DNA of 64,000 nt from Pseudomonas gessardii (lineage in GTDB: Bacteria; Pseudomonadota; Gammaproteobacteria; Pseudomonadales; Pseudomonadaceae): contig NZ_MNPU01000004.1 in NCBI RefSeq assembly GCF_001983165.1, forward strand, positions 1 through 64,000. The letters run 5' to 3'. The stretch's first letter is position 1. Each line of letters starts with the position of its first letter. The notes beneath the pieces are model-generated. The model was not told where the DNA came from and searched no databases. It saw only the letters and a program-made list of their open reading frames with translations. This document shows positions 44,269 to 53,016 of the stretch, in pieces. The position numbers and the translations under genes are program-made.

Positions 44269-46599
44269 CTAATCGACCACGCTGAACTCAACCCTGGCCG
44301 TCTGCCCCGCCTCATCGAGCACACTCAGTTGATAGCGCCCCAACTGCTCCAGGCTGGCATTGATACTGTCCTGGTTGGCACTGTCGCCCAGCGGCGCGCC
44401 ATTGAGGAACCACCAGCGCCGCCCACTGCCGCCCAACGCCGATAGCTTCAAGCGCAGTTGCTGCTGGCTACCCGCCGGCAAGCGCAGCTGGTCGCCCTCA
44501 CGCACGCCCACCACCGACAACGGCGACGCCGCTGCCAGCGCCGGGGGCGGGCAATCCGGGTCTGGCGCCGGGATACGCGCGTCACGCCGCTCGATCCTCG
44601 GCAACCACGGCTCCAGCGGCGCCGGCCACAGGGCAATGTCCCGTGAGACCGCGCCCGGGCAACTGGCCGCCACGCGCAAACCCTTGGCATTGACCCACAC
44701 GGTTTCCATCAAGCCGACACCCAAGGGCTGATCCAGGGCCTGCAAGGTCGGCGGCGTGGTGCTGTCCAGCGTCCAGGCAAACCGCTGGCGCCGGCAATTG
44801 GGGTCGCTGCGGCTCATGGGCTGGCCCAGGGGCCAACAGATCGCCGCCACGCCGACATTCATCGGCACCGCTTTAACCGGCGCGGTAATGCCGCGCTGGC
44901 TGTCGCGGTTGGTCAATACATCGTGCACTTGCAGCATCAACGGCGCCGCCGACGCCAGGCCGAACTGGCCGGGCACCGGGGTGCCGTCCGGGCGGCCGAT
45001 CCACACACCAATCAAATAGCGCGGCCCGACCCCAATGGCCCAGGCATCGCGAAAGCCGTAGCTGGTGCCGGTCTTCCAGGCCAACACCGGGCGCTGCACC
45101 AGCTCGGCCCGGGGATCGCGGTCTGGCCGCGCCTGGCCACTGAGGATGCGTCGCACAATCCACGCCGAGCCTGGCGATAACAGAGGGCGCTCCTTGAGCA
45201 CATCATCGGGCTGCAAACGAATGGCCGCGCTCTTGCCGTCGCGGGCCAACGCGCTGTAGCCGCCCACCAGGTCTTCCAGGCGGCTGCCGGCGCCGCCCAG
45301 GATCAATGCCAGGTTCGGCTCAGCCAGCGCCGGTAGCGCCAGGGGCATGCCGCCGATGCGCATTTCTCCGGCAAAGCGCTTGGGCCCGTAGGCTTCCAGC
45401 AACTGCACCGCCGGCAGGTTCAGCGAACTGGACAGCGCCGTACTGGCCGGCACCGCGCCGGTAAAACCCATGGAGAAGTTGCCCGGCCGGTAATCGCCAT
45501 AGCGCCGTGGCACGTCCTGCAGCAGCGATTCGGAGTGAATCAGCCCCGCGTCCAAAGCCATGCCATACAGGAAGGGCTTGAGGGTCGAGCCCGGCGAGCG
45601 CAGGGCGCTGATCATATCCACATGGCCAAAGCGCCGTGCGTCGTTGATATCCACCGAGCCCAGGTAGGCGCGCACGGCCATGCTTTCTTCCTCAACCACC
45701 AGGATCGCTGCCGAAGTGTGCTCCGGCAGCCGCGCACGCCAACCCAACAGCAGGTCTTCGAGACGGCGTTGCAGGGTCGCGTCGAGAGTGGTGCGAATCA
45801 GTGGCGGGCTGTCAGGGCGGTTCAGGCGGCGCGCCAGCAGCGGCGCCAGGCTGGGCTCCAGGCGCGGCGCCAGCAACAGGGGTTCTTCCAGGGCTTCATC
45901 GACCGCCGATTGCGGCCACACCTGGAACTCGGCCAGGCGCCGCAGCACTTTGTCCCGGGCCTCCTGGGCGCGCTGCGGGTGGCGGTCCGGGCGCAGACGG
46001 CTCGGCGCCTGGGGCAGCACTGCGAGCAAGGCGGCTTCGGCGTGGGTCAGTTGCTGCGGCGACTTGCCCAGGTACGCCCAACTGGCCGCCGCCACGCCCT
46101 GCAACGTGCCGCCGAACGGTGCGCGATTGAGGTACAGGTTGAGGATCTGGTCCTTGGACAGGTGCCACTCCAACTGCGCCGTGCGCCACAGCTGGCGAAA
46201 CTTGCCCGGCAAGGTGCGCGAATGGGGGTCGAGCAAGCGCGCCACCTGCATCGACAAGGTGCTGCCGCCCGACACCACCCGTGCACCGGTGAGGTTCTGC
46301 CAGGTCGCCCGCACCAGGGCCAGCGGATTGACGCCGGGGTGCTGGTAGAACCAACGGTCTTCGTAGGTCAGCAGCGCATCGAGGTAATACGGCGAGACTT
46401 CGCCGGTGGCCACCGGGTAACGCCATACGCCGTTGGCATCGGCGAAGCGCCACAGGGGCGTGCCGTCTTCAGCCAGCACCACACGGGCCAGGTCGTCCTT
46501 GGGCAGCGGCAGGGGCCAAAGGCGGTCGGCCAGCCACAGCAGGGCGATCACCACCAACAGGCTACCCAGGGTAGCGCGTGCAACTATTCGCAAATTCAA
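44269..46599 (-). CDS. pbpC: Penicillin-binding protein 1C
   Basis: A 776-residue bifunctional class A PBP. After one membrane anchor (SLLVVIALLWLADRLWPLPLP) comes the glycosyltransferase domain (EDRWFYQHPGVNP, GGSTLSMQVARLL), then the transpeptidase with SxxK = SPGSTLKPF, SxN = SSSLNLP and KTGTSYGF, and a C-terminal BiPBP_C domain (about 690-776). It polymerises or senses peptidoglycan, and its partner is the alpha-2-macroglobulin encoded nearby. The start codon is TTG, 9 bases after AGAGG. Confidence 0.92.
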   Translation of the reverse strand: MNLRIVARATLGSLLVVIALLWLADRLWPLPLPKDDLARVVLAEDGTPLWRFADANGVWRYPVATGEVSPYYLDALLTYEDRWFYQHPGVNPLALVRATWQNLTGARVVSGGSTLSMQVARLLDPHSRTLPGKFRQLWRTAQLEWHLSKDQILNLYLNRAPFGGTLQGVAAASWAYLGKSPQQLTHAEAALLAVLPQAPSRLRPDRHPQRAQEARDKVLRRLAEFQVWPQSAVDEALEEPLLLAPRLEPSLAPLLARRLNRPDSPPLIRTTLDATLQRRLEDLLLGWRARLPEHTSAAILVVEEESMAVRAYLGSVDINDARRFGHVDMISALRSPGSTLKPFLYGMALDAGLIHSESLLQDVPRRYGDYRPGNFSMGFTGAVPASTALSSSLNLPAVQLLEAYGPKRFAGEMRIGGMPLALPALAEPNLALILGGAGSRLEDLVGGYSALARDGKSAAIRLQPDDVLKERPLLSPGSAWIVRRILSGQARPDRDPRAELVQRPVLAWKTGTSYGFRDAWAIGVGPRYLIGVWIGRPDGTPVPGQFGLASAAPLMLQVHDVLTNRDSQRGITAPVKAVPMNVGVAAICWPLGQPMSRSDPNCRRQRFAWTLDSTTPPTLQALDQPLGVGLMETVWVNAKGLRVAASCPGAVSRDIALWPAPLEPWLPRIERRDARIPAPDPDCPPPALAAASPLSVVGVREGDQLRLPAGSQQQLRLKLSALGGSGRRWWFLNGAPLGDSANQDSINASLEQLGRYQLSVLDEAGQTARVEFSVVD

Positions 46600-46698
46600 A
46601 CGGGCAAACCTCTATGCTTCTAGGGAACTCGCCCAGGGGATTGGCGACCAAAGGCTCAGGTCCGGCAGATACGCCCACCCTTTCATCAGGAAACTCAT

Positions 46699-46992
46699 AT
46701 GCAGGTAGAAAGCTTTTTTGAATGGCTGGGCCAGGCGCTCGGTTCGATCATCCGCTTTATCGTCGACGGGCTCAGTGGCTTGTTCGGCGCCCTGACCCAT
46801 GCCGGTGGCAACTTTATCGATGGCCTGTCGCGCACCCTGGGCATGGATACCTCGATCGTCAGCATCATCACCCTGATCATTGGCCTGATGCTGCTGTATT
46901 CGGCAGTCCGGGCGTTTATGCGGGCCTCGATCATCATGGGGATTATCTGGTTGATGCTGGGGTTGTGGCTGCTCAGTTGGGTTGTGCATTAA
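46699..46992 (+). CDS. Small two-span membrane protein, function unknown
   Basis: A 97-residue protein (MQVESFFEWLGQALGS...). An amphipathic N-terminal helix region is followed by two hydrophobic spans (IVSIITLIIGLMLLYSAV and SIIMGIIWLMLGLWLLSWVV). No family is recognised. It lies on the opposite strand between pbpC and its alpha-2-macroglobulin partner, which are usually adjacent. It is divergent from pbpC with 99 bases between the starts. Confidence 0.65.
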   Translation: MQVESFFEWLGQALGSIIRFIVDGLSGLFGALTHAGGNFIDGLSRTLGMDTSIVSIITLIIGLMLLYSAVRAFMRASIIMGIIWLMLGLWLLSWVVH

Positions 46993-47002
46993 GTACAGAC
47001 CC

Positions 47003-47115
47003 TGTGGGAGCGGGCTTGTGTGGGAGCAGCGGTGCGACTTGCTCGCGATAACGGTGTATCAGCCACCGAATGTATGGGCTGAAAGATCGCTATCGCGGGC
47101 AAGCCCGCTCCCACA
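47003..47115. repeat. REPIN with an extra REP half-unit
   Basis: Left arm contains a partial duplication (TGTGGGAGCGGGCTTGTGTGGGAGC), the right arm is intact (...GGGCAAGCCCGCTCCCACA). It separates the convergent small membrane protein and alpha-2-macroglobulin genes. Confidence 0.85.
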
Positions 47116-47148
47116 TAAATCTACCGCCAGTTCCTATAGGGGTTGGGC

Positions 47149-50100
47149 TTAACGGCCCTTGATCACCATATCGGCCGGGGTCTCCCCCACTGCCTGCCAG
47201 TTCGGCCGGTACATCGACTCCACTTGCGGCGGCGGTACGCGATAGGTCCCCGGCGTGACCGCGCGGGCCAGGTACAGCAGGTGCGTGGTGCCGTAACCAT
47301 CCAGGTTCAGCGCGGCCACATAACGATCATCGCGGTATTCCTGATGCTTGATCGACGCATTTTGCATCGACTCGCGCCATTCCTTGACCTGGCTGCTGGC
47401 GTTTTCCAGGCTGGCGGCGCTTTGCCCCAGGTTCTGGTTTTCCAGCTCCAGGCCGGCCGGCAACAGGTCCACCACCAGGGCATCCGGCACCCGTTGCTTG
47501 TTGGCGCTGACGGCAATGTGCACCAGCACCAGGTCGCCGCTGCGTAGGCTTTGCAGGTTCAGCGGCTGGCCATTCATCCCCAGGTACTCGCGGCGAATGC
47601 TCAGGTTTTCGCCACCCGCTACCGGGGCGTGCTGTGGATAACCGGAGATACTCAATTGCTGGTAGATCGGCTCGCTGCCCGGGTTGCGCAGGGTCAGCGG
47701 TGAAGCCAGCAACGGACCTTCCAGCTTCAGGCCGGACTGGCCATTGTTCAGCTCACGGGTTTCGCCGCCGCTGTGCAGTTGCGCAGTCCAGTTGGTTTCC
47801 GGCTTGCCCAGCAAGCCACGCCCGGCGAGGAACAGCGAGTTGCGCTCCTGGGTCGACAGCCATGGGCTGGCCGCCATCTGGTCCGACAGCTCGAACAGGC
47901 GCTCTTCACGCTTGCCCTTGGCCAGGTCGTTTTCTTCCAGCAGGGCCAGGATCATCGCCTGGTCGCGCAGCGGGCTGCCGTAGTCGGCCAGCCATTCATT
48001 GGCCTTGCGGCGCACCGCCAGACCGGCCAGCGATGCCTGGTCGGCACGTGGCTGGTCGCCCATCTTCTGCAAGGCAATCGCCAACTGCACCAGGGGCAGG
48101 CCGGAACGCGCATCGCTGCGGCGTTCAAACAGGCTGCGCAACGCGCCCAGCGGGGCCTGTTGGGTGCGCGCCAGCACCAGGCCGGCATAGGCCTGTACGG
48201 CAAAACGCGTGTGGTCGGCATTGTCGCTGTAGTCGACCTCGATCAGGTTGCGCTCCTGCACATAACGCAGCAGGCGTTCGCTGGCCTTTTTCAGCGCCTC
48301 GGGCGGTACGGCAAAACCCTGGTCGCGGGCGCGTAGCAGGAAGTCGGTGACATAGGCCGTCAGCCAGTATTCCTCATCGCCATCCGCGCCCCACAAGCCA
48401 AAGCTGCCGTTATAGCGCTGCATACCCAGCAGGCGCTCGATACCCAGTTCGATCTTGCGCTTGCGCTCGGCATCCGGCTCGCCGGTCAGGCCCAGGCGCG
48501 TCAGTACGGCGGCATCGGCATAAAGGGATGGGTACAGGCCGCTGGCCGTTTGTTCCAGGCAGCCATACGGGTAGGCCTTGAGCGCACGAATCTGCTCGCC
48601 CAGGTTCAACGGCGGGCGGCTCGATAGGCTCAACAGCGCCTCACGCCCGGCCGGTTCAAACAGGGCCAGCTCGCTGTCCGGCAGGCTCCAGGCCTCGTCC
48701 TTGAGCACCGCGCGGTATTGCTTGAGCAGCGCCGGATAAGCCGGGCGCACGCCCAATGTCCATTCGCGGGTAAACGCCGGCAGGTTCTCGCCCGGCAGGT
48801 CCAGGCCATTGACCGTGACCTTGAGCTTGCCCTGGCCAAAACCGCCCAGTGCGCGCACCGGAATCTGCAAGGTGGTGCGCTGGCCCTGGGTCAGTTGCAC
48901 ACTTTGCGATGGCTCGCCCAGCAGGGTCAACTGCCCTTCGGCAGTCAGTTGCACATCCAACTTCTGTGCCTTGCCCGACAGGTTGGACAGGTCCAGCGCC
49001 AGGCGCGTCTGGTCGCCGCCCGCGAGGAAGCGCGGGGCCGACAGCTCGGCAATCAACGGCGCGGCGATCACGGTCTTGGCTTCGGCCATGCCGTAGCGGT
49101 CATCGCTCCAGGCCTGGGCCATCAGGCGCAACTCGCCGTTGAAGTCGGGGATATTCACGCTGACTTCGCCCTCGCCCTGGTCGTTCAAGGTCACCGGCGC
49201 GCTTTGCAGGGCGACGATGGTGACGCTGGTGTCCGGGCGCTTGCCGCCCTTGGCCAGCGCCGCGTCACCGCCAAAGGCCAGGCTGGCCAGGCGCCCCTGG
49301 CCGGCTTCGATCAACTGCCCGTAGATATCGAACTGGTCCACCCCGTAGGCCTTGCGACCGAACAGGCTGGCATACGGATCCGGCGTCGGGTATTCGGTGA
49401 TGTTGAGGATGCCCACGTCCACCGCCGCCACCAGCACATGCACCTGTTTGGGCACGCTGCCATCGGCATTTTTTGCCGCGACCTTGACCGTCAGTGGCTG
49501 CTTGGGGCGCATTTTTTCCGGCGCCGTCAGGGTCAGGCCCAGCTTGCGCTGAGTACGGTCCAACGGCAGATGCAGCAAGCCCACTGCGCGTTTGGGGGTG
49601 ATATTGGCCTTGCGCTCGCCGGGACGGATCACCAGAGCACTCACATACAGATCATGGCGCGACCATTTCGGGTCGAGCTTCACCGCAAAGCTCTTGCCTT
49701 CGGCCGGCACCTCGATCTCTTGCCACCACAACGGGCCTTCGCTGGACTCCACCAATAGGTAGCCTTTACCGGCCGCCGGTGGGGTGACGGTGACGTTGGC
49801 CGTGTCGCCATCGCCATACGCCGGTTTGTCCAGCGCCAGCTTGACCTGGTCCGGGCGCACGGCGCCGCCTTCGGTGTTGTCCTGAGCCTGGTAGCCGGCC
49901 CAGAAACGCTTGCTGCTGATCAGCCCGGTCTGCGGGTCTTCGACTTCAACGCGGTACGGGCCCCACTCCACCTGGAAGCTGACCTTGGCCGTGTCGCCGG
50001 CCTTGATGTTGACAGTCTGCTCATCGAGGTTGAGGAATTTCTCGTTGTAGTGATAGCTCCAGCCGTCGTTGTCCGAGTAGTTCCAGTAGTAGTCGCGGCG

Positions 50101-52044
50101 CTCGCGGATCAGGCGCACCTTGAGGTTGTCGGCCGCGAGTTTCTGACCGTCCTGGTTGGCCAGCAGCACCTCGAATTCCGCGGGGCCATCGCCATCGGTT
50201 TCCTTGCCCTCGAACAGGCCGCGCAGGCCGGGCAGTTGCTCGGCCGGCCAGACCGGTTGCACCAGGCGCCGGGTGATCGGGCGCCCGCCGGACTCTTGCA
50301 GGCTGGCCTGCACGATCAGTTGCAATGGCGACTTGGCCTCGCTCCACTTGCTTTCCAGGGTCAGTTTTTCCTGGCCCTGGGCATCGAGCACGCTTTCGTC
50401 CAGCTCAAAATCCTGGCTCAGTTCTTCTTCCGTTACCGAGCCAAACTCATAGCCTGGCAGGGCTTTGACCGCCTCGCGCAGCGGGCGCACATACACTTGC
50501 CCGCTCAGGCGATTACCCGCCGCCGGGGCGCCATAGAGGTAGCGGCCGTTGACCTGGATAACGGCGTTGTCCGCCGGGCTCAAGGGCGTGTCGCTGCCCT
50601 TGAGCTCCAGGGCCAGGCGCTCGGGCAGGAAGTCCTCGACAAGGAACTCATACAGCTGCGGCCTGCCGTCACCCAGGTCGAACACCAGTTGCCAGCGCCC
50701 GGTCGGCGCTTCGCCGGCCAGTTGCAGGGGGTATTGATAGAGGCCCGAGGCATCGGCCTCCCATACAAATTTGCGGCTGACCTGTTCATCCGGGCGGCGC
50801 ACTTCGACACTCACCGGTTGCGGCTTGACGGCATTGCCGTCCTTGTCACGCAGCAGGGCGTTGAGCAGCACGGTTTCGCCCGGGCGGTACAGGTCGCGCG
50901 GGCCGAACACGAAAAATTGCAGCGGGTGCGCAGGCTGGCCGCCGATATCGAACTCGGCCAGGTCCAGCGCCGCGCTGTCGAGGCGCAACAGGCTGGTTTG
51001 CTCGCCCTGCTTGGCCAGCAGCACCTGGGCCTTTTTCGGCAGTGGCAGTTCGGCATGGCCGCCCTTCTCGGTCTTGCCCTGGCCCAGCACGCGGCCTTCG
51101 GCATCGAGGATTTCCAGCTCGACGCCATCCAGCGCCTTGCCGCCTTCCAGCGCCTGGGTAAACACATCCAGGCGGTTGGCATAACGGTGTACCGACAGGC
51201 CGATATCACTGAGGGTAAACAGCGTGGCCGGTTGCGAATAGTTGTAGGTGCCCGAAGCGCGCATCACCGCCAGGTACACGCCCGGCTGTTGCAGTTGCTT
51301 GAGACCGGCGATGGGCAGCAGCAGGGTTTCGCGGGTATTGCGCGCAGGATTGAGGTCGAAACGGCCGCCGTACACCAGGTCGGCCATGGGCAGCAGTTCG
51401 CGGGATTCATAGCTTTGCAGGCTGGTGTTACGGCCCCATTGAGCGAGGAAGGCCGGCAGCGATTCGGGCTTGATACGGAAGAACTCGACGTCGATCTTGT
51501 CGACATTCAGCGCGATCACCGGCAAACCTTCGGCCAGGCGGGTGGGCAACAGGGTGCCACGGCTGGCGAAACCGACGGTGGCTTGCAGGTCGCGGGTTTC
51601 CAGGCGCGCAATGTACTCGGCGGCGAGCTTGGCGTCATTGACGCCGCGCAGGCCGGCGTCCACAGTCAGCACCAACTTGCGCTGGGGCTCCAGGTGGCGC
51701 AGGCGCAGCTCCATCAGGTTATCGGAAAGCTCCCAAGCCCCATCGACCTTGCCGGACTTGCTGTCCACCAGGTGCAGCTTGTCGGCGAACTTCTGGTCTG
51801 GGTCCAGAGGGATCGAAAAACTCACCGACAAGGTGCTGGCGCCATCCAGTTGCACCTCAGACACATCCACCACGCTTAACTCACGGCCGGCATAACGCTG
51901 CTTGAGCGTCGCCACATCCACCGCGGCCTTGGCCGGCGCCGTCACCGCTGCCGCAGGGGCCGCGGGAGCTGCTGGTTTGTCGGAAGAATCGCAGGCGCTC
52001 AGCAGGGCCAGCGCACAGGCCAGGAACAATCCTTTGTTAAGCAT
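47149..52044 (-). CDS. Bacterial alpha-2-macroglobulin (YfhM type), thioester lipoprotein
   Basis: A 1631-residue periplasmic protease-trap lipoprotein. Lipobox LLSAC with cysteine 18, an Ala/Pro linker, macroglobulin (MG) domains including an MG2 segment (FGPRDLYRPGETVLLNALLR), and the thioester site GCLEQT (cysteine about 1160) followed by the alpha-helical thioester domain and receptor-like C-terminal domain. Attacking proteases cleave the bait region and become covalently captured. With PbpC it is thought to guard the cell wall during damage, as in E. coli yfhM-pbpC. Complete; family lengths are about 1530-1650. Confidence 0.93.
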   Translation of the reverse strand: MLNKGLFLACALALLSACDSSDKPAAPAAPAAAVTAPAKAAVDVATLKQRYAGRELSVVDVSEVQLDGASTLSVSFSIPLDPDQKFADKLHLVDSKSGKVDGAWELSDNLMELRLRHLEPQRKLVLTVDAGLRGVNDAKLAAEYIARLETRDLQATVGFASRGTLLPTRLAEGLPVIALNVDKIDVEFFRIKPESLPAFLAQWGRNTSLQSYESRELLPMADLVYGGRFDLNPARNTRETLLLPIAGLKQLQQPGVYLAVMRASGTYNYSQPATLFTLSDIGLSVHRYANRLDVFTQALEGGKALDGVELEILDAEGRVLGQGKTEKGGHAELPLPKKAQVLLAKQGEQTSLLRLDSAALDLAEFDIGGQPAHPLQFFVFGPRDLYRPGETVLLNALLRDKDGNAVKPQPVSVEVRRPDEQVSRKFVWEADASGLYQYPLQLAGEAPTGRWQLVFDLGDGRPQLYEFLVEDFLPERLALELKGSDTPLSPADNAVIQVNGRYLYGAPAAGNRLSGQVYVRPLREAVKALPGYEFGSVTEEELSQDFELDESVLDAQGQEKLTLESKWSEAKSPLQLIVQASLQESGGRPITRRLVQPVWPAEQLPGLRGLFEGKETDGDGPAEFEVLLANQDGQKLAADNLKVRLIRERRDYYWNYSDNDGWSYHYNEKFLNLDEQTVNIKAGDTAKVSFQVEWGPYRVEVEDPQTGLISSKRFWAGYQAQDNTEGGAVRPDQVKLALDKPAYGDGDTANVTVTPPAAGKGYLLVESSEGPLWWQEIEVPAEGKSFAVKLDPKWSRHDLYVSALVIRPGERKANITPKRAVGLLHLPLDRTQRKLGLTLTAPEKMRPKQPLTVKVAAKNADGSVPKQVHVLVAAVDVGILNITEYPTPDPYASLFGRKAYGVDQFDIYGQLIEAGQGRLASLAFGGDAALAKGGKRPDTSVTIVALQSAPVTLNDQGEGEVSVNIPDFNGELRLMAQAWSDDRYGMAEAKTVIAAPLIAELSAPRFLAGGDQTRLALDLSNLSGKAQKLDVQLTAEGQLTLLGEPSQSVQLTQGQRTTLQIPVRALGGFGQGKLKVTVNGLDLPGENLPAFTREWTLGVRPAYPALLKQYRAVLKDEAWSLPDSELALFEPAGREALLSLSSRPPLNLGEQIRALKAYPYGCLEQTASGLYPSLYADAAVLTRLGLTGEPDAERKRKIELGIERLLGMQRYNGSFGLWGADGDEEYWLTAYVTDFLLRARDQGFAVPPEALKKASERLLRYVQERNLIEVDYSDNADHTRFAVQAYAGLVLARTQQAPLGALRSLFERRSDARSGLPLVQLAIALQKMGDQPRADQASLAGLAVRRKANEWLADYGSPLRDQAMILALLEENDLAKGKREERLFELSDQMAASPWLSTQERNSLFLAGRGLLGKPETNWTAQLHSGGETRELNNGQSGLKLEGPLLASPLTLRNPGSEPIYQQLSISGYPQHAPVAGGENLSIRREYLGMNGQPLNLQSLRSGDLVLVHIAVSANKQRVPDALVVDLLPAGLELENQNLGQSAASLENASSQVKEWRESMQNASIKHQEYRDDRYVAALNLDGYGTTHLLYLARAVTPGTYRVPPPQVESMYRPNWQAVGETPADMVIKGR

Positions 52045-52331
52045 GGGGCACTCGTTGTAAGGGTGTCTGAGGGGTGAACTATATATCAGCGCCAGTGAAG
52101 CGGGTTATGGTGGCGATCACATTGACCGACGGAGGGTGGTTTGGTTCTCGATCACCTCAAAAGCGCAGAAAATTCCCTATGGGAGCTGGCTTGTCGGGCT
52201 GGCATTTGGTCATGGTTTGTAAAGGGCCAGCAAGGCGTGTCGCTTTAAATTGCAGGACGTTTCCTAGACAATCCTTGGCGCCTTGTGCCTGTTGGAATCG
52301 GTGACTAGTCTGCGATCCGTCACTGCTTATC
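52045..52331. other. Gene-free spacer with a REP remnant
   Basis: No ORF is supported. A single, decayed REP arm (CTATGGGAGCTGGCTTGTCGGGCTGG) lies at 52177-52202. The segment leads into the structured leader that follows. Confidence 0.5.
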
Positions 52332-52519
52332 AGTGATCGGGTTTAGTCGCCCGACTCCAAATTCGGCGCATGGTCCATGTAGTTTTATGGTGGCTGTGCG
52401 CAGGGCGCCTTCGGGTGCGCCGGAGTTTCCGATTTTGGCCGGTCGACTAACCTGCGTACAGCCGCCACCTTCGTTAGTCGCGACAGGTTCGGCTTCAGAA
52501 TCAAATTCGGAGCTAAGCC
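52332..52519 (+). ncRNA. Putative structured 5' leader RNA of the DUF3077/DUF6124-like gene
   Basis: A 15-base arm at 52389-52403 (GGTGGCTGTGCGCAG) pairs with 52452-52469 with one G-T pair and a 3-base bulge. Inside it lies a second hairpin, 52404-52408 with 52417-52421, closed by a UUCG-like loop. The sequence CGACTAAC (52444-52451) could instead pair with GTTAGTCG (52473-52480) or with TTTAGTCG (52342-52349), so two folds compete. This is typical of a cis-acting regulatory RNA. I recall similar leaders before related genes in Pseudomonas but can name no Rfam family. Confidence 0.5.
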
Positions 52520-52819
52520 ATGAATAAAATTGTCCCCGACCCACCCTGCGACCTGCTCAACGACCGCGCCGCCTTCAATCGCGCCCTCAGCCACTATCTA
52601 CCGACCCAGGGCTTCCACTCCATCAGCGAAGAACTGAGTTTTGAAGACTCCCTGCTCTACACCGCCAGCCTGCTGAACAGCGCCTCGGCCACTGCGCTCG
52701 ACTGTGGTGAACACTTGCCCGGTGCCGAACGGGCCAAGGTGCTGGCGGTGTGGCATTTGCTGGAGATCGCCAAGACCACGGTCGACCGCTCTATCGAGTG
52801 CTTGCATCCCCCGGGATAA
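52520..52819 (+). CDS. Small DUF3077/DUF6124-like protein
   Basis: A 99-residue acidic helical protein. The pattern matches the small Pseudomonas family annotated DUF3077 or DUF6124: an N-terminal MNKIVPDPP, then SISEELSFEDSLLYTASLLNSASATALDCGEHLPG and a C-terminal helix KVLAVWHLLEIAKTTVDRSIE. Function is unknown; members often occur in several copies per genome behind a conserved leader, which is also seen here. GGAG lies 8 bases before the ATG. Confidence 0.75.
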   Translation: MNKIVPDPPCDLLNDRAAFNRALSHYLPTQGFHSISEELSFEDSLLYTASLLNSASATALDCGEHLPGAERAKVLAVWHLLEIAKTTVDRSIECLHPPG

Positions 52820-52830
52820 ACGCGATCAAC

Positions 52831-52862
52831 AAGGTAGGAGCCTGCTTACCGACTCCTACCTT
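52831..52862 (+). terminator. Probable terminator hairpin
   Basis: A perfect 10-bp stem AAGGTAGGAG / CTCCTACCTT with a 12-base loop lies 12 bases after the stop codon. It resembles half of a REP and has only a weak T-tract. Confidence 0.55.
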
Positions 52863-53016
52863 CAAAATCCAATAAACCCGCTCGCTGATCCCGGACAACC
52901 AACTCCTCGCTCTCGATTAGTTACAAACACATGCAGCTTTTTTTCGGATTAAAAACCACAGAGTCTTTAAACCTGCGAGGTTAAACAGTGGCCCTCATAA
53001 CAAGGTAGATCTGTAA

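Noticed and set aside
50050..51879. 609-codon open frame antisense to the alpha-2-macroglobulin gene
   Set aside because: Gln/Arg/His-rich shadow frame without motif or start signals; the opposite strand encodes a complete known protein.
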